In this document: positions 15,426 through 22,846 of the stretch, one piece after another
Position numbering within the stretch: position 1 is the first letter of the stretch
Layout: each line of letters begins with the position of its first letter
Assembly (NCBI GenBank): GCA_035697245.1
Contig: DASSDH010000134.1
Coordinates: forward strand, 1 to 26,886
Source: JACVRX01 sp035697245
Lineage (GTDB): Bacteria; Actinomycetota; Actinomycetes; Jiangellales; Jiangellaceae
Reading direction: 5' to 3'
Length of the DNA: 26,886 nucleotides
Translations under genes and position numbers: made by a program
The notes under the pieces: model-generated
Database searches by the model: none
The model's input: the letters and a program-made list of their open reading frames with translations, nothing else
Told to the model about the DNA's origin: nothing

Positions 15426-16289
15426 GTGCAGATGGTGAAGCTTCAGCGGCGGCCTTTCGGCGAGCCGGACGATGTCCGCGAGATCCCGTACGGCCGCCTC
15501 GAGACGTACGACATGGGCAATATCCGCATCGGTCGCTCGGTCCTCCAGCCCGGCTGGCGCTGGAGCGAGTCGATCAAGCCGATCGCGCGAACGGAGCTGT
15601 GCGAATATCACCACATCGGCCTCTGCGTTTCCGGCAGCGCACGGATCCGGATGCGTGAGGGTGCCGCGCTGCTGATCGAGGCCGGCCAGTTCTATGAGGT
15701 TCCGCCCGGCCACGACTCCTGGGTTGTGGGTGACGAGCCGTGGATCACGATCGACTGGCAGCCGAGTACGGCGTTCGCGCGTACGGAGGGCGGTGGCTTC
15801 GACCGAGTGGTGGCGACGCTCCTGGTAACCGACATCGTGGGCTCCACCGCCCGTGCCCTTGAGCTCGGCGACGGCCGGTGGCGCGACCTGCTGGCCCGGC
15901 ACGACCAGGCGGTGAGGGCCGTGCTCGACCGATTTCGGGGGCGCGAAGTCGCGACGACCGGCGACGGGTTTGTGGCCGTGTTCGACGGCGCTGAGCGAGC
16001 CATCCATGCCGCTCAGGAGATCGGTCGGGCGGCGTCCGGCATCGGCCTCGAGGTCCGGGCCGCGGTCCACACCGGTGAGATCGAGCTGGAGGGCGGCAAC
16101 GTCCGCGGCGCGGCGATGCACATTGTGGCGCGGATCGTAGACCTGGCTGAGCCCGGCCAGGTCTACGCCTCGTGGGCAACCCGAGAGCTCCTGGCCGGCT
16201 CGCCGATCGGCTTCACTGATCGCGGCCTGCGCGAGCTGAAAGGACTGTCGGAAGGGCGCCGCGTCTACCTGGTCGAGCCGTCTGGCTGA
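15426..16289 (+). CDS. Cupin - class III nucleotidyl cyclase fusion
   Basis: 287 residues from GTG 15426; ATG 15432, two codons later, is equally possible and neither has a strong ribosome-binding site. Residues 35-110 form a cupin (LQPGWRWSESIKPI, HHIGLCVSGSARIRM, FYEVPPGHDSWVVGDEPW). Residues 128-285 form a class III cyclase homology domain (ATLLVTDIVGSTARALELGD, then VATTGDGFVAVFDGAERAI). Both metal-binding aspartates are present (136 and 180). The substrate-selecting Lys, four residues before the second Asp, is Ala 176. The position normally Asp in the VWGDAVN motif is Ala 229, the Asn is His 232, and the transition-state Arg is kept (236). The cupin may sense a small ligand. Cyclase activity, and for which nucleotide, is uncertain. 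Confidence 0.88.
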   Translation: MQMVKLQRRPFGEPDDVREIPYGRLETYDMGNIRIGRSVLQPGWRWSESIKPIARTELCEYHHIGLCVSGSARIRMREGAALLIEAGQFYEVPPGHDSWVVGDEPWITIDWQPSTAFARTEGGGFDRVVATLLVTDIVGSTARALELGDGRWRDLLARHDQAVRAVLDRFRGREVATTGDGFVAVFDGAERAIHAAQEIGRAASGIGLEVRAAVHTGEIELEGGNVRGAAMHIVARIVDLAEPGQVYASWATRELLAGSPIGFTDRGLRELKGLSEGRRVYLVEPSG

Positions 16290-16350
16290 GCAACCGCCTC
16301 GACCCGTGGGGCGCGTCACCCAGATCTCTTCGCAGGGGCCACTTCCTCGC

Positions 16351-16540
16351 CTACTCCTCACGCGGCCATAGCCAGAGCCGTTGAAGCCGGTGCGCGCGTT
16401 GTCACCAAGGCGGCGACCAACGCCTGGGGTGCGCCCGCGGTGGCAGCGTCCGTGACCCGCTCGGCAACATCTGGTGGGTGACCGCGAAGGTCGAGACCGT
16501 CCGCCGGACGGGTGATCCGGCTTGGACGTCGCTTCAGTGA
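16351..16540 (+). pseudogene. VOC/glyoxalase-family gene remnant
   Basis: One frame reads AIARAVEAGARVVTKAATNA followed by WGA. After a frame change near 16430-16440 it continues GSVRDPLGNIWWVTAKVETV and stops at 16538-16540. In intact PhnB-like VOC proteins these are the last two strands, joined as NPWGDRVGRVRDPFGNIWWV. The first half of the protein is absent. It lies between the cyclase gene and the monooxygenase gene on the same strand. Confidence 0.6.
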
Positions 16541-16635
16541 AACGGTTCCGGGCGAAGTTCGCGCCGGGCCGAACTCCAGTCTCCGAAGCGGCTGCATCGG
16601 ATCTACTCTGCGGCAGTCGGTCGAGGAGGAGAGAC

Positions 16636-16938
16636 ATGGTCACCGTAGGTTTGTTGGCAACACTCCGCGCGAAGTCGGGCAAAGAGGACGAGCTTGCGTC
16701 GTTCCTCGCGGGCGCCTTGCCGCTAGCACAGGACGAGGACGACACGATCGCCTGGTTTGCTATCAAGATCGACAGCTCTACCTACGGCATCTTCGATGTC
16801 TTCCCCGGACCCGAAGGCCGCCAGGACCACCTCGATGGACCGATTGCTGCCGCACTGATGGACAAGGCCGACGACCTGCTGAGCGCGCCGCCGGACATCA
16901 AGCCGATCGACGTCTTGGCAGCCAGGTTGCCGAGCTAG
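16636..16938 (+). CDS. Antibiotic biosynthesis monooxygenase (ABM) domain protein
   Basis: 100 residues from ATG 16636, with a strong GGAGGAGA site just upstream; the extension back to 16522 runs through remnant sequence and is rejected. The sequence is a single ABM-type ferredoxin-like fold: VGLLATLRAKSGKEDELASF, then DDTIAWFAIKIDSSTYGIFD, then GRQDHLDGPIAAALM. Small proteins of this class include quinone-forming monooxygenases and heme-degrading enzymes, but many have no known activity. The His in QDHLDG is at the position often conserved in the family. It stands alone, with no polyketide genes nearby, so a general redox or stress role is as likely as a biosynthetic one. Confidence 0.82.
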   Translation: MVTVGLLATLRAKSGKEDELASFLAGALPLAQDEDDTIAWFAIKIDSSTYGIFDVFPGPEGRQDHLDGPIAAALMDKADDLLSAPPDIKPIDVLAARLPS

Positions 16939-16956
16939 CGCCAGGAGAAGACCGGC

Positions 16957-16975
16957 GTCGCGCGCAATGCGCGAC
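16957..16975 (+). terminator. Hairpin 18 bp after the ABM gene, possible terminator
   Basis: GTCGCGC (16957-16963) and GCGCGAC (16969-16975) are perfect complements around GCAAT. This is a stable GC stem without a T-run, at the right distance for transcription termination. Confidence 0.45.
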
Positions 16976-17038
16976 CTGTCGCCATCCAGGTCCCGGAGAA
17001 ATGCCTCAGGGCGGTCGCAGGTTCACAACATGACGTCG

Positions 17039-17345
17039 CTAGGCGCGGAACGCGAGCCAGTAATCGTGCGACCGCTCTGCCTGACCCTTGGTCAGCTCGG
17101 TGTAGCACTGGTCGTACGAATAGTCCATGACGTTGTGGATCGGATCGAAGCGCGGATCCCGTGGGCCGTGTCCTTCGTCCCGTCAGCCGGGCAGCCGCTC
17201 GTTGGGATCTTCATCGCCGGCGTGTCGTCGACGTAGTCGCCGAAGGGCAGTCGACGACTATCCCGTCCAGGTAGGCCCGCGAATCGTTCAGCCCTGGGAA
17301 ATAGGCCAGCCGAGGTTGTTTTGAGATCCGCTGCTGGCCATCGCA
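17039..17345 (-). pseudogene. M43-type (pappalysin-like) secreted zinc metalloprotease remnant
   Basis: The minus strand reads GSQNNLGW, then in another frame YFPGLNDSRAYLDGIVVDC, then GDYVDDTPAMKIPTSGCPAD with GTKDT, then DPIHNVMDYSYDQCYTELTK and GQAERSHDYWLAFRA before the stop at 17039. These are the C-terminal landmarks of actinobacterial M43 proteases, including the Met-turn region HN.MDYS.D.CYT. The segment that should carry the zinc-binding HExxHxxG/NxxH motif, between DGIVV and GDYVDD, has been deleted, and at least two frame changes are needed. It cannot encode an active enzyme. Confidence 0.65.
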
Positions 17346-17474
17346 GTCGGCGTGCACATCACAGGCGCGACTCCCACAAACAAGAGAGCGCATGAAGCGG
17401 CCCCTGGTTTCGGTGGGGACTTTGGGATGCCCCGGGGCAAGCAGCCGTATGGCGTTGGTAGACCGAGCCGTGCT

Positions 17475-17665
17475 TCAACGCGACACCCTCCCTAGGTCAA
17501 GCAGCGGTGCCGAGGGACCCGGATGAGCTTGCCAAGCCGCAGCACAGGGGTGGGCCACTTGCCGCAGCGGGAAACGCTTCTCGTAGAGAGTCCCAGATCG
17601 TTGCGGTGCCCACGATCCGCTCAGCTTGTCGGTCGCCCACAAGAACGCGGGATGAAGGATTCCAT
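17475..17665 (-). pseudogene. Possible excisionase/MerR-like HTH protein remnant
   Basis: In successive minus-strand frames the text reads ERIVGTATIWDSLREAFP, then WPTPVLRLGKLIRVPRH, then LLDLGRVSR and a stop at 17475. This resembles helix-turn-helix Xis/AlpA-like proteins, in which the recognition helix is followed by FPVPVLRLGRLIRVPTAALL. At least two frame changes are needed. Such proteins are common in actinomycete integrative elements. Identification is by eye and moderate at best. Confidence 0.35.
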
Positions 17666-17709
17666 CGTTATCGTCTACCCACATGCTGGGCGGCGAGCGT
17701 GGAGGTGTC

Positions 17710-18714
17710 ATGACGAAGGACGCGCAGGCCCGCGGGCGGAGGCGCAAAGTCGCGGTGCTCGGTCCCATCCCTCGGGATCAGATCATCACGCACGCCGGTG
17801 AGAGGTTCGAGAAGTACGGATGCGCGCTGTACACCGCGGTGGCCCTCTCCGCGTTGCTCGATCCGGCGGACACGATCGCTCCGATATGCCACGTCCGTCG
17901 CCGGGACGAGGGCCCGATCAAGCAGATCTTGCAGGGCTACCCGAATATCGACACCTCGGGCATCTCGGCGCACGCAGACCAGGGCGACGTGATCGAGCTG
18001 CGCTATATCCAGCACAACATCCGGGTGGAGCGGCAGACGAGCTTCATGAATCCGATCCTGCCGGCGGACGTCGATCGGGTGCTCGATGCCGATGCGTTCG
18101 TGTGCGTTCCGATAACGGACTACGAGGTGGGCCAGCCGACGCTGCGGCACATCAAGGACAACGGCAGCGGGACGGTGGTCCTGGACGCGCACGGCCCGAC
18201 GACCACGCTGACCCGCGGCGGCGAACGGCACCCCCGGGTCTGGGCGGACCGGGACGTGTGGCTTCCCTACGTCGACATCCTGAAGATGAACCTCGAGGAG
18301 GCGGGCTCGACGTGGCTCGGTGAGTCTGCCGAGCTCTCCGGTGACCCGCCGACGCTGAGCGACGAGGAGTTGCGCGACCTGGCGGCGCATTGCCTGGACC
18401 GCGGCGTCGGCGCCGTCTGCGTGACCCTGGACGAGCGTGGATGCGCCGTGTTCTATCGGAGCGGCTCCGGGGCCACCCTGGGAGAGTTCGTCGACCGCAT
18501 CGAGGTGGAGAACGTCGTGGATACGACCGGTGCTGGCGACTCGTTCGCCGCAGGGCTCGCTTTCGGCTATCTCGCGCACCGGGATTACGTGGTGGCGGCC
18601 GAGTACGGGAACGCGATGGGAGCCCAGCGCTGCACCGCCGCGGAGCTGGACGTTTACCTCTCGCGGGAGGCCACCGAGCGGCAGATCCTCGCCACCTACG
18701 GCCCGCGTGCGTAG
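17710..18714 (+). CDS. PfkB-family carbohydrate kinase
   Basis: 334 residues from ATG 17710, behind GGAGGTG. The ribokinase/PfkB signature is clear at the C-terminal side: VVDTTGAGDSFAAGLAFGYL, with the anion hole GAG and catalytic Asp at about residue 277. The N-terminal part has VAVLGPIPRDQI and the substrate-side GCALYTAVALSALL; LKMNLEEAGSTWLG and VCVTLDERGCAVFY are the middle strands. The enzyme transfers phosphate from ATP to a sugar hydroxyl. The acceptor is not readable from sequence. The GH65 phosphorylase gene follows 12 bp downstream, so an operon is nearly certain, and the kinase probably acts on a sugar released by that enzyme or on a related substrate. Confidence 0.9.
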   Translation: MTKDAQARGRRRKVAVLGPIPRDQIITHAGERFEKYGCALYTAVALSALLDPADTIAPICHVRRRDEGPIKQILQGYPNIDTSGISAHADQGDVIELRYIQHNIRVERQTSFMNPILPADVDRVLDADAFVCVPITDYEVGQPTLRHIKDNGSGTVVLDAHGPTTTLTRGGERHPRVWADRDVWLPYVDILKMNLEEAGSTWLGESAELSGDPPTLSDEELRDLAAHCLDRGVGAVCVTLDERGCAVFYRSGSGATLGEFVDRIEVENVVDTTGAGDSFAAGLAFGYLAHRDYVVAAEYGNAMGAQRCTAAELDVYLSREATERQILATYGPRA

Positions 18715-18726
18715 GGGACGCTAGCC

Positions 18727-21078
18727 GTGCATGTCGACTTCGAGGGTGACGGTTCGCAGTGGCTCGTGGTGGAGGACGGCTTCGATCCGGCCCGGACGAA
18801 CACGTTCGAGACGCTCTTCACCACCGGCAACGGATATCTCGGCACCAGGGGCTCGCTGGAAGAGGGCCACGAGGGCGCGCTCGCGGGAACCTTCCTGCGC
18901 GGTGTCTTCGACCACCACGACTCCGCGGTGATCGATCTGGTGAAGGCTCCAGACTGGCTGAGTCTGACCGTGTTCGTGAACGGCACGAGACTGGACGTGA
19001 CGTCCGCGGCGGTTCGGCACCATCGGCGGTTCCTGGACATGCACGAGGGGGCGCTGTCCCGACAGACCGTGTTCGAGGACGGCGAGGGCCGCCGGACCAG
19101 AGTGGAGAGCGTCCGCTTCGCGAGTACCGCCGACCAGCACCTGTGCGGCCTGCAGGTCCGGATCACTCCAGAGAACCACACCGCGTCGGTCACAGTCCAC
19201 AGTGGTATCGACGGCGCCGGGTACAACCTGGACCGACCGCCCATCTACCCCGAGCCCCCGCCGTCCGACCCGCAGATGAAGTGGCAGAAGTGGGCGAAAT
19301 CCAAGCACCTGGAGGAGGTCGCCCGCGCGGAAAACGCCGACTGGATCTATCTCGAGACCCGCACCATCGACACCGGGATCACGATCGGCTACGCGGCGAG
19401 TACCACCTTCTCGGCGTCGGCCGACCCCGAGGTCTACCAGCGGCACAAGTACATCGAGCAGACGGCACATTCCCGCGTGGCCGCCGGCGAGACACTCACC
19501 GTGGACAAGCTGGTGACCGTCTACACGTCCCGTGACGTGCCGGCGGGCTCGGTACGTCAAGCGTGCCTTGACGAGCTCCGGCGGCACACCGCAGCTGGAT
19601 TCGCGGCGTGCCGAGACCGAAACCGTGAGGCGTGGCTGGCGAAGTGGGCCGACTCCGACGTGAGGATCGACGGGGACACCGAGGCCACCCGAGCCGTGAG
19701 GTTCAACATCTATCACCTCCTGATCGCGGCCAACGAGTCCGATCCCCGCGTGAACATCGGCGCGAACAGCCTGTCGGGGGAGCGCTACCGCGGCCACACG
19801 TTCTGGGACACCGAGGTGTTCCTCCTCCCGTTCTTCATCTATACGCAGCCGGAGACGGCACGGGCACTCGTGCTGTACCGCTACCACACCCTCGACGGCG
19901 CCCGGGCGAATGCCCGCGACGGCGGGTTCCGCGGTGCCCGCTACGCCTGGGAGTCCGCCGACACCGGCGTCGAGACCACACCGAAATGGACAGTGGACGG
20001 AGCTCACCGGATATGGATGGGCGAAGAGGAGATCCACATCACGTCCGCGGTCGTGCGCGGCCTCCTCGAGTACGTCACCGCGACGGGTGACCAGGCACTG
20101 ATGATCGACCACGGGGCGGAGATCCTCTTCGAGACCAGCCGATTCTGGATCGATAGGCTGGAGCCGAGGCCGGACGGAAAGTACGTCCTGACCAGAGTGG
20201 TCGGTCCCGACGAGTTCCACGAACACGTCGACAACAATGCGTACACCAACTACCTGGTGCGGTGGCACCTCCGGCAGGCCGCGCACGTCTACGCCGAGCT
20301 CTCCGTGACGCACCCAGATGAGCTGGCCGACCTGGCGCACCGCATCGGGCTGACCTCCGAGGAAGTCCAGGAATGGCTCGATCGGGCCGAACGGATCCAG
20401 CTACCCGGCCACACCGAGGACGGGGTGATCGAGCAGTTCGACGGGTACTTCGGCCTGGAGACCCTCCCCGTGACCCTGGACGAGAACGACATGCCGCAGT
20501 ACCCGCCCGGCTACGACCACCACAACCTCGCCGGGTCGAAGCTCCTCAAGCAGCCCGACGTGGTGATGCTGACCTACGTCCTTCCGGACGAGTTCCCGGA
20601 CGCCGTCAAGCTGGCCAACTACGAACACTACGAGCCGCTAACGCTGCACAAGTCGTCGTTGAGCCCAGCCGTCCACGCGATCATGGGAATCGAGGTCGGC
20701 GACCCCAGCCGCGCCATGCAGTACTTCCGGCGCTCCGCATTGGTGGACCTCATCGACAACCAAGGGAACACCCAGGAAGGGATCCATATCGCCTCCGCCG
20801 GCGGCACCTGGCAGATGGTGGTGTGCGGGTTCGGCGGGTTCCGAGTCCACGGCGGCCGCATGACATTCAAGCCCTGGCTCCCGCCCGGCTGGAACGCCGT
20901 CGCCTTCAAGCTGAAGTGGCACGGGAACGTCCTGTCCGTAGAGGTCCGACACGACTCCGCGAGGTTCCTGCTGGAAGGCCGGCAAGGTTCTCGCGAGGAC
21001 ATCGTCGTCAACGGCGCGGACACAACTCTTCCCGCCAACGAGGAGATCGTCGTCGATCTCATCCGGACACTCCGCTGA
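18727..21078 (+). CDS. GH65 family glycoside phosphorylase (maltose/trehalose/kojibiose type)
   Basis: 783 residues from GTG 18727, with AGGGGA eight bases upstream. Order: N-terminal beta-sandwich (GFDPARTNTFETLFTTGNGY), helical linker, (alpha/alpha)6 catalytic barrel, and a C-terminal beta domain. Landmarks are GHTFWDTEVFLLPFF (about 357-371), YAWESADTG, the general acid Glu at about 496 in GPDEFHEHVDNNAYTN, and the phosphate-binding motif LHKSSLSPAVH near 640-650. The phosphate motif points to a phosphorylase, which uses inorganic phosphate to split an alpha-linked glucose disaccharide into beta-glucose 1-phosphate and a free sugar. The specific disaccharide cannot be told from these motifs. 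No signal peptide is present. It follows the PfkB kinase in an operon; no transporter is adjacent. Confidence 0.93.
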   Translation: MHVDFEGDGSQWLVVEDGFDPARTNTFETLFTTGNGYLGTRGSLEEGHEGALAGTFLRGVFDHHDSAVIDLVKAPDWLSLTVFVNGTRLDVTSAAVRHHRRFLDMHEGALSRQTVFEDGEGRRTRVESVRFASTADQHLCGLQVRITPENHTASVTVHSGIDGAGYNLDRPPIYPEPPPSDPQMKWQKWAKSKHLEEVARAENADWIYLETRTIDTGITIGYAASTTFSASADPEVYQRHKYIEQTAHSRVAAGETLTVDKLVTVYTSRDVPAGSVRQACLDELRRHTAAGFAACRDRNREAWLAKWADSDVRIDGDTEATRAVRFNIYHLLIAANESDPRVNIGANSLSGERYRGHTFWDTEVFLLPFFIYTQPETARALVLYRYHTLDGARANARDGGFRGARYAWESADTGVETTPKWTVDGAHRIWMGEEEIHITSAVVRGLLEYVTATGDQALMIDHGAEILFETSRFWIDRLEPRPDGKYVLTRVVGPDEFHEHVDNNAYTNYLVRWHLRQAAHVYAELSVTHPDELADLAHRIGLTSEEVQEWLDRAERIQLPGHTEDGVIEQFDGYFGLETLPVTLDENDMPQYPPGYDHHNLAGSKLLKQPDVVMLTYVLPDEFPDAVKLANYEHYEPLTLHKSSLSPAVHAIMGIEVGDPSRAMQYFRRSALVDLIDNQGNTQEGIHIASAGGTWQMVVCGFGGFRVHGGRMTFKPWLPPGWNAVAFKLKWHGNVLSVEVRHDSARFLLEGRQGSREDIVVNGADTTLPANEEIVVDLIRTLR

Positions 21079-21625
21079 TGGTCCTCAAAGAAGGAAAGTC
21101 GTTGCCGACAGAAGGGAAGTGCTGCTTTCTTTCACTGCGGCGGACTTGGTGTCGTCCTGATATTCGTGATCGTCTCAGGCATCGGCGAGCCGATGCGGCG
21201 CGCCGGAATGCGCAAAAGGGATCTGACAACAGAACGTGGACGACCTGAACGGACGCCCAATGAAGTCGGGCCGAGAGTACACATGCAAGCCCCGTTACGT
21301 TGCCGCCGCAGTAGTAAGCGTGGACTCAAGTCGCCGAGTAGGGTCGAAGGTCCTCGAACGGAGTCAGGTCGTTTGAACAAGCACCACAAGCCCAAAAGTT
21401 CTGAGCGCCCGTGAGGGCGCCGCATGCTCGGCGGTGACCCGCTCGAGACCTGCGTGTAGGGCGCGGCCTTTCGGCGCCTAATGGGCGACGTTCGCCGGGC
21501 CGCGCTCGGCGTAGATCTGATCGATGTGCGTGTCGCAGTTATTAGGGCAAGGGCGTCTTTCGGGTGCTACGCTGCCCGAACTCGATCTCGCGATATGCCA
21601 CAGGTCGGCTAACCGGGGGGACATA
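21079..21625. other. Intergenic region of about 550 bp with hairpins, no supported gene
   Basis: No convincing gene is seen. A plus-strand frame reading GGLGVVLIFVIVSGIG near 21140-21185, then a very basic tail to 21414, could encode a small membrane protein but has no clear start or ribosome-binding site. A perfect hairpin, GCGCCC-GTGA-GGGCGC, lies at 21405-21420, and a second, bulged one (TAGG..CGC / GCG..CCTA) at about 21457-21480. These may terminate upstream transcription or belong to a structured RNA. Confidence 0.4.
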
Positions 21626-22144
21626 ATGCCCATAACGGAAAGGCGCAAAACCAGACATCTGGCGCTCGGCGTGGCCGCGCTTGCACTCGCCTCAGCTCTG
21701 CCCGTCGCGACCGCTGCCACCGCAGCAGCGCAAGACTTCGAGTTCACGCTAGAGGCTGGCGTTGCATGCGATTTCGCTTTGCATGTAGAGGGCACGGGAG
21801 ACAATCGAATAATGCGGGAATTCACTGATGAAGACGGCAATGTGGTGCGGATTCTATCGGCGGGTAAAGGCTTTGACCTGACATTCACGAACCTCAGCAC
21901 GAGCGAAACAGTAGAGCTGCCCTCCAATGGGTCGGTCATGCGTACGACGATCAACGCCGATGGCACCTCTACAGTTGAGAACACCGGACATAACGTCCTG
22001 ATCCTCTTCCCGACCGACGTTCCGGCGGGACCCTCGACGACGCTATACGTAGGACGCCTTGTCTACACAGTTGACACCGGCGGGGTCTTTACGCTGCAGA
22101 GCACCAGCGGTCCGACAACAGATATCTGCGCGCTCCTCACCTAA
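21626..22144 (+). CDS. Secreted protein of unknown function
   Basis: 172 residues from ATG 21626, with GGGGGG six bases upstream. A classical signal peptide is present: basic ERRKTRH, hydrophobic core LALGVAALALASALPVA, and a probable cleavage after the Ala-rich TAATAAA at about residue 35 (next residues QDFEF). The mature part is beta-rich and has two Cys (GVACDFALHVEG near its start and TTDICALLT at the end) that could form a disulfide closing the domain. FDLTFTNLSTSETVEL and LYVGRLVYTVDTGGVF suggest an immunoglobulin-like or jelly-roll sandwich. I know it only as a common actinobacterial exported hypothetical. Its codons are less G/C-biased than the neighbours. Confidence 0.85.
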   Translation: MPITERRKTRHLALGVAALALASALPVATAATAAAQDFEFTLEAGVACDFALHVEGTGDNRIMREFTDEDGNVVRILSAGKGFDLTFTNLSTSETVELPSNGSVMRTTINADGTSTVENTGHNVLILFPTDVPAGPSTTLYVGRLVYTVDTGGVFTLQSTSGPTTDICALLT

Positions 22145-22156
22145 TCGGTGGGACCG

Positions 22157-22335
22157 TCACGTCAAAACCGTCGCTCGCCACTGAGGCTTCACCTGGACGC
22201 CCAACCGCTTCAGGCCGTCGGTAAGATCGCTCGGACCGTCGCCCGAGGCGAGCACCAGATCAGGCGGTGGGAGGTCGTCGGTTGTGACGGTTTCGCGGGT
22301 GTAACGACGGAACCGCCGCTGGCGTTTCTCTATAT
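22157..22335 (-). pseudogene. Possible C-terminal remnant of a NYN/PIN-like or other gene
   Basis: A minus-strand frame reads RFRRYTRETVTTDDLPPPDL, then VLASGDGPSDLTDGLKRLGV and ends QVKPQWRATVLT at the stop (22157-22159). Third codon positions are about 75% G/C, and the strand-SGDG-helix pattern is like the VLVSGDxDF region of NYN-domain nucleases, although the second acidic residue differs. No start codon with a ribosome-binding site is visible. This is a weak call. Confidence 0.22.
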
Positions 22336-22341
22336 GGCATC

Positions 22342-22372
22342 GGGTACGGGCGGGAATCGCCCGACCGTACCC
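22342..22372. promoter_or_regulatory. Strong hairpin in the leader of the small secreted protein gene
   Basis: GGGTACGG-CGGG pairs with CCCG-CCGTACCC around AATCG, with one G/A mismatch: 12 base pairs in all, 30 bp before ATG 22403. There is no T-run. It may be a leader hairpin, an operator or a terminator of upstream transcription. Confidence 0.4.
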
Positions 22373-22402
22373 GGACGTAAATCAACCCGGGGGAGGGTTT
22401 CG

Positions 22403-22582
22403 ATGTCGAAACTTGCCGTCAGGAGCGTGGCCGCAGCCTTCGCCACCGCACTGCTGCTGTCGACTGCTGCACCCGCGTTCGCAACGCCCCAACCGCCGAC
22501 CAACGGCGGTAACGGAGCCGGCCAGAGCGGTCAGTGCACTGGCCCGGCCGACGAGAGGCCGGCGTCCTGCAAGAGCCCGTAA
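22403..22582 (+). CDS. Small secreted peptide, 59 residues
   Basis: ATG 22403 is preceded by GGGAGGG seven to nine bases upstream. The open frame continues upstream to 22148, but that part has no protein character and carries the hairpin at 22342-22372. Residues 1-28 form a signal peptide (SKLAVRSVAAAFATALLLST, then AAPAFA), with expected cleavage before TPQPPTNGG. The mature product is only about 30 residues, rich in Gly, Asn, Gln and Pro, with two Cys in GQSGQCTGPADERPASCKSP that could form one disulfide. No function is known to me. The preceding gene also encodes a secreted protein. Confidence 0.7.
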   Translation: MSKLAVRSVAAAFATALLLSTAAPAFATPQPPTNGGNGAGQSGQCTGPADERPASCKSP

Positions 22583-22810
22583 ACCCCAGGAACGGGTTCG
22601 AAGTCCGGGAGATGCACGCTAGGGCGCCCCTCGGCTAGCTTCAACACCGCTTTGCCCGAGATGGCAAGCGTCAGCCCGTCGAATTCGCCCTAGCCGTAAC
22701 AGGCGTCGTCCACATCCCGAGGTCGCACCTTCCGTCGACTACCGGTGCTCGCGAGGTCACGAAGTCGTCGCGACGGGGCGGTTCGCCCGGGGGCCGGTTG
22801 CGGCGAATGG

Positions 22811-22827
22811 CCAGCGATCATCGCTGG
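22811..22827. promoter_or_regulatory. Perfect 8-bp-arm palindrome before the NIPSNAP-like gene
   Basis: CCAGCGAT (22811-22818) and ATCGCTGG (22820-22827) flank a single C and end 19 bp before the GTG start at 22847. Position and symmetry suggest an operator or leader hairpin. Function is inferred only. Confidence 0.4.
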
Positions 22828-22846
22828 ATCAAGTAGATTCGCCGCG

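Noticed and set aside
15375..16766. 463-codon open frame on the minus strand
   Set aside because: It covers the cupin-cyclase gene and VOC remnant on the opposite strand and has arginine-rich, non-domain composition.
18721..20340. 539-codon open frame on the minus strand
   Set aside because: It is antisense to the GH65 gene, which has clear catalytic motifs. The minus frame shows no family pattern and arises from high GC content.
21166..21414. 82-codon plus-strand frame with a short hydrophobic start
   Set aside because: The hydrophobic stretch begins before any start codon and the rest is simple basic sequence. Kept only as a remark in the intergenic entry.
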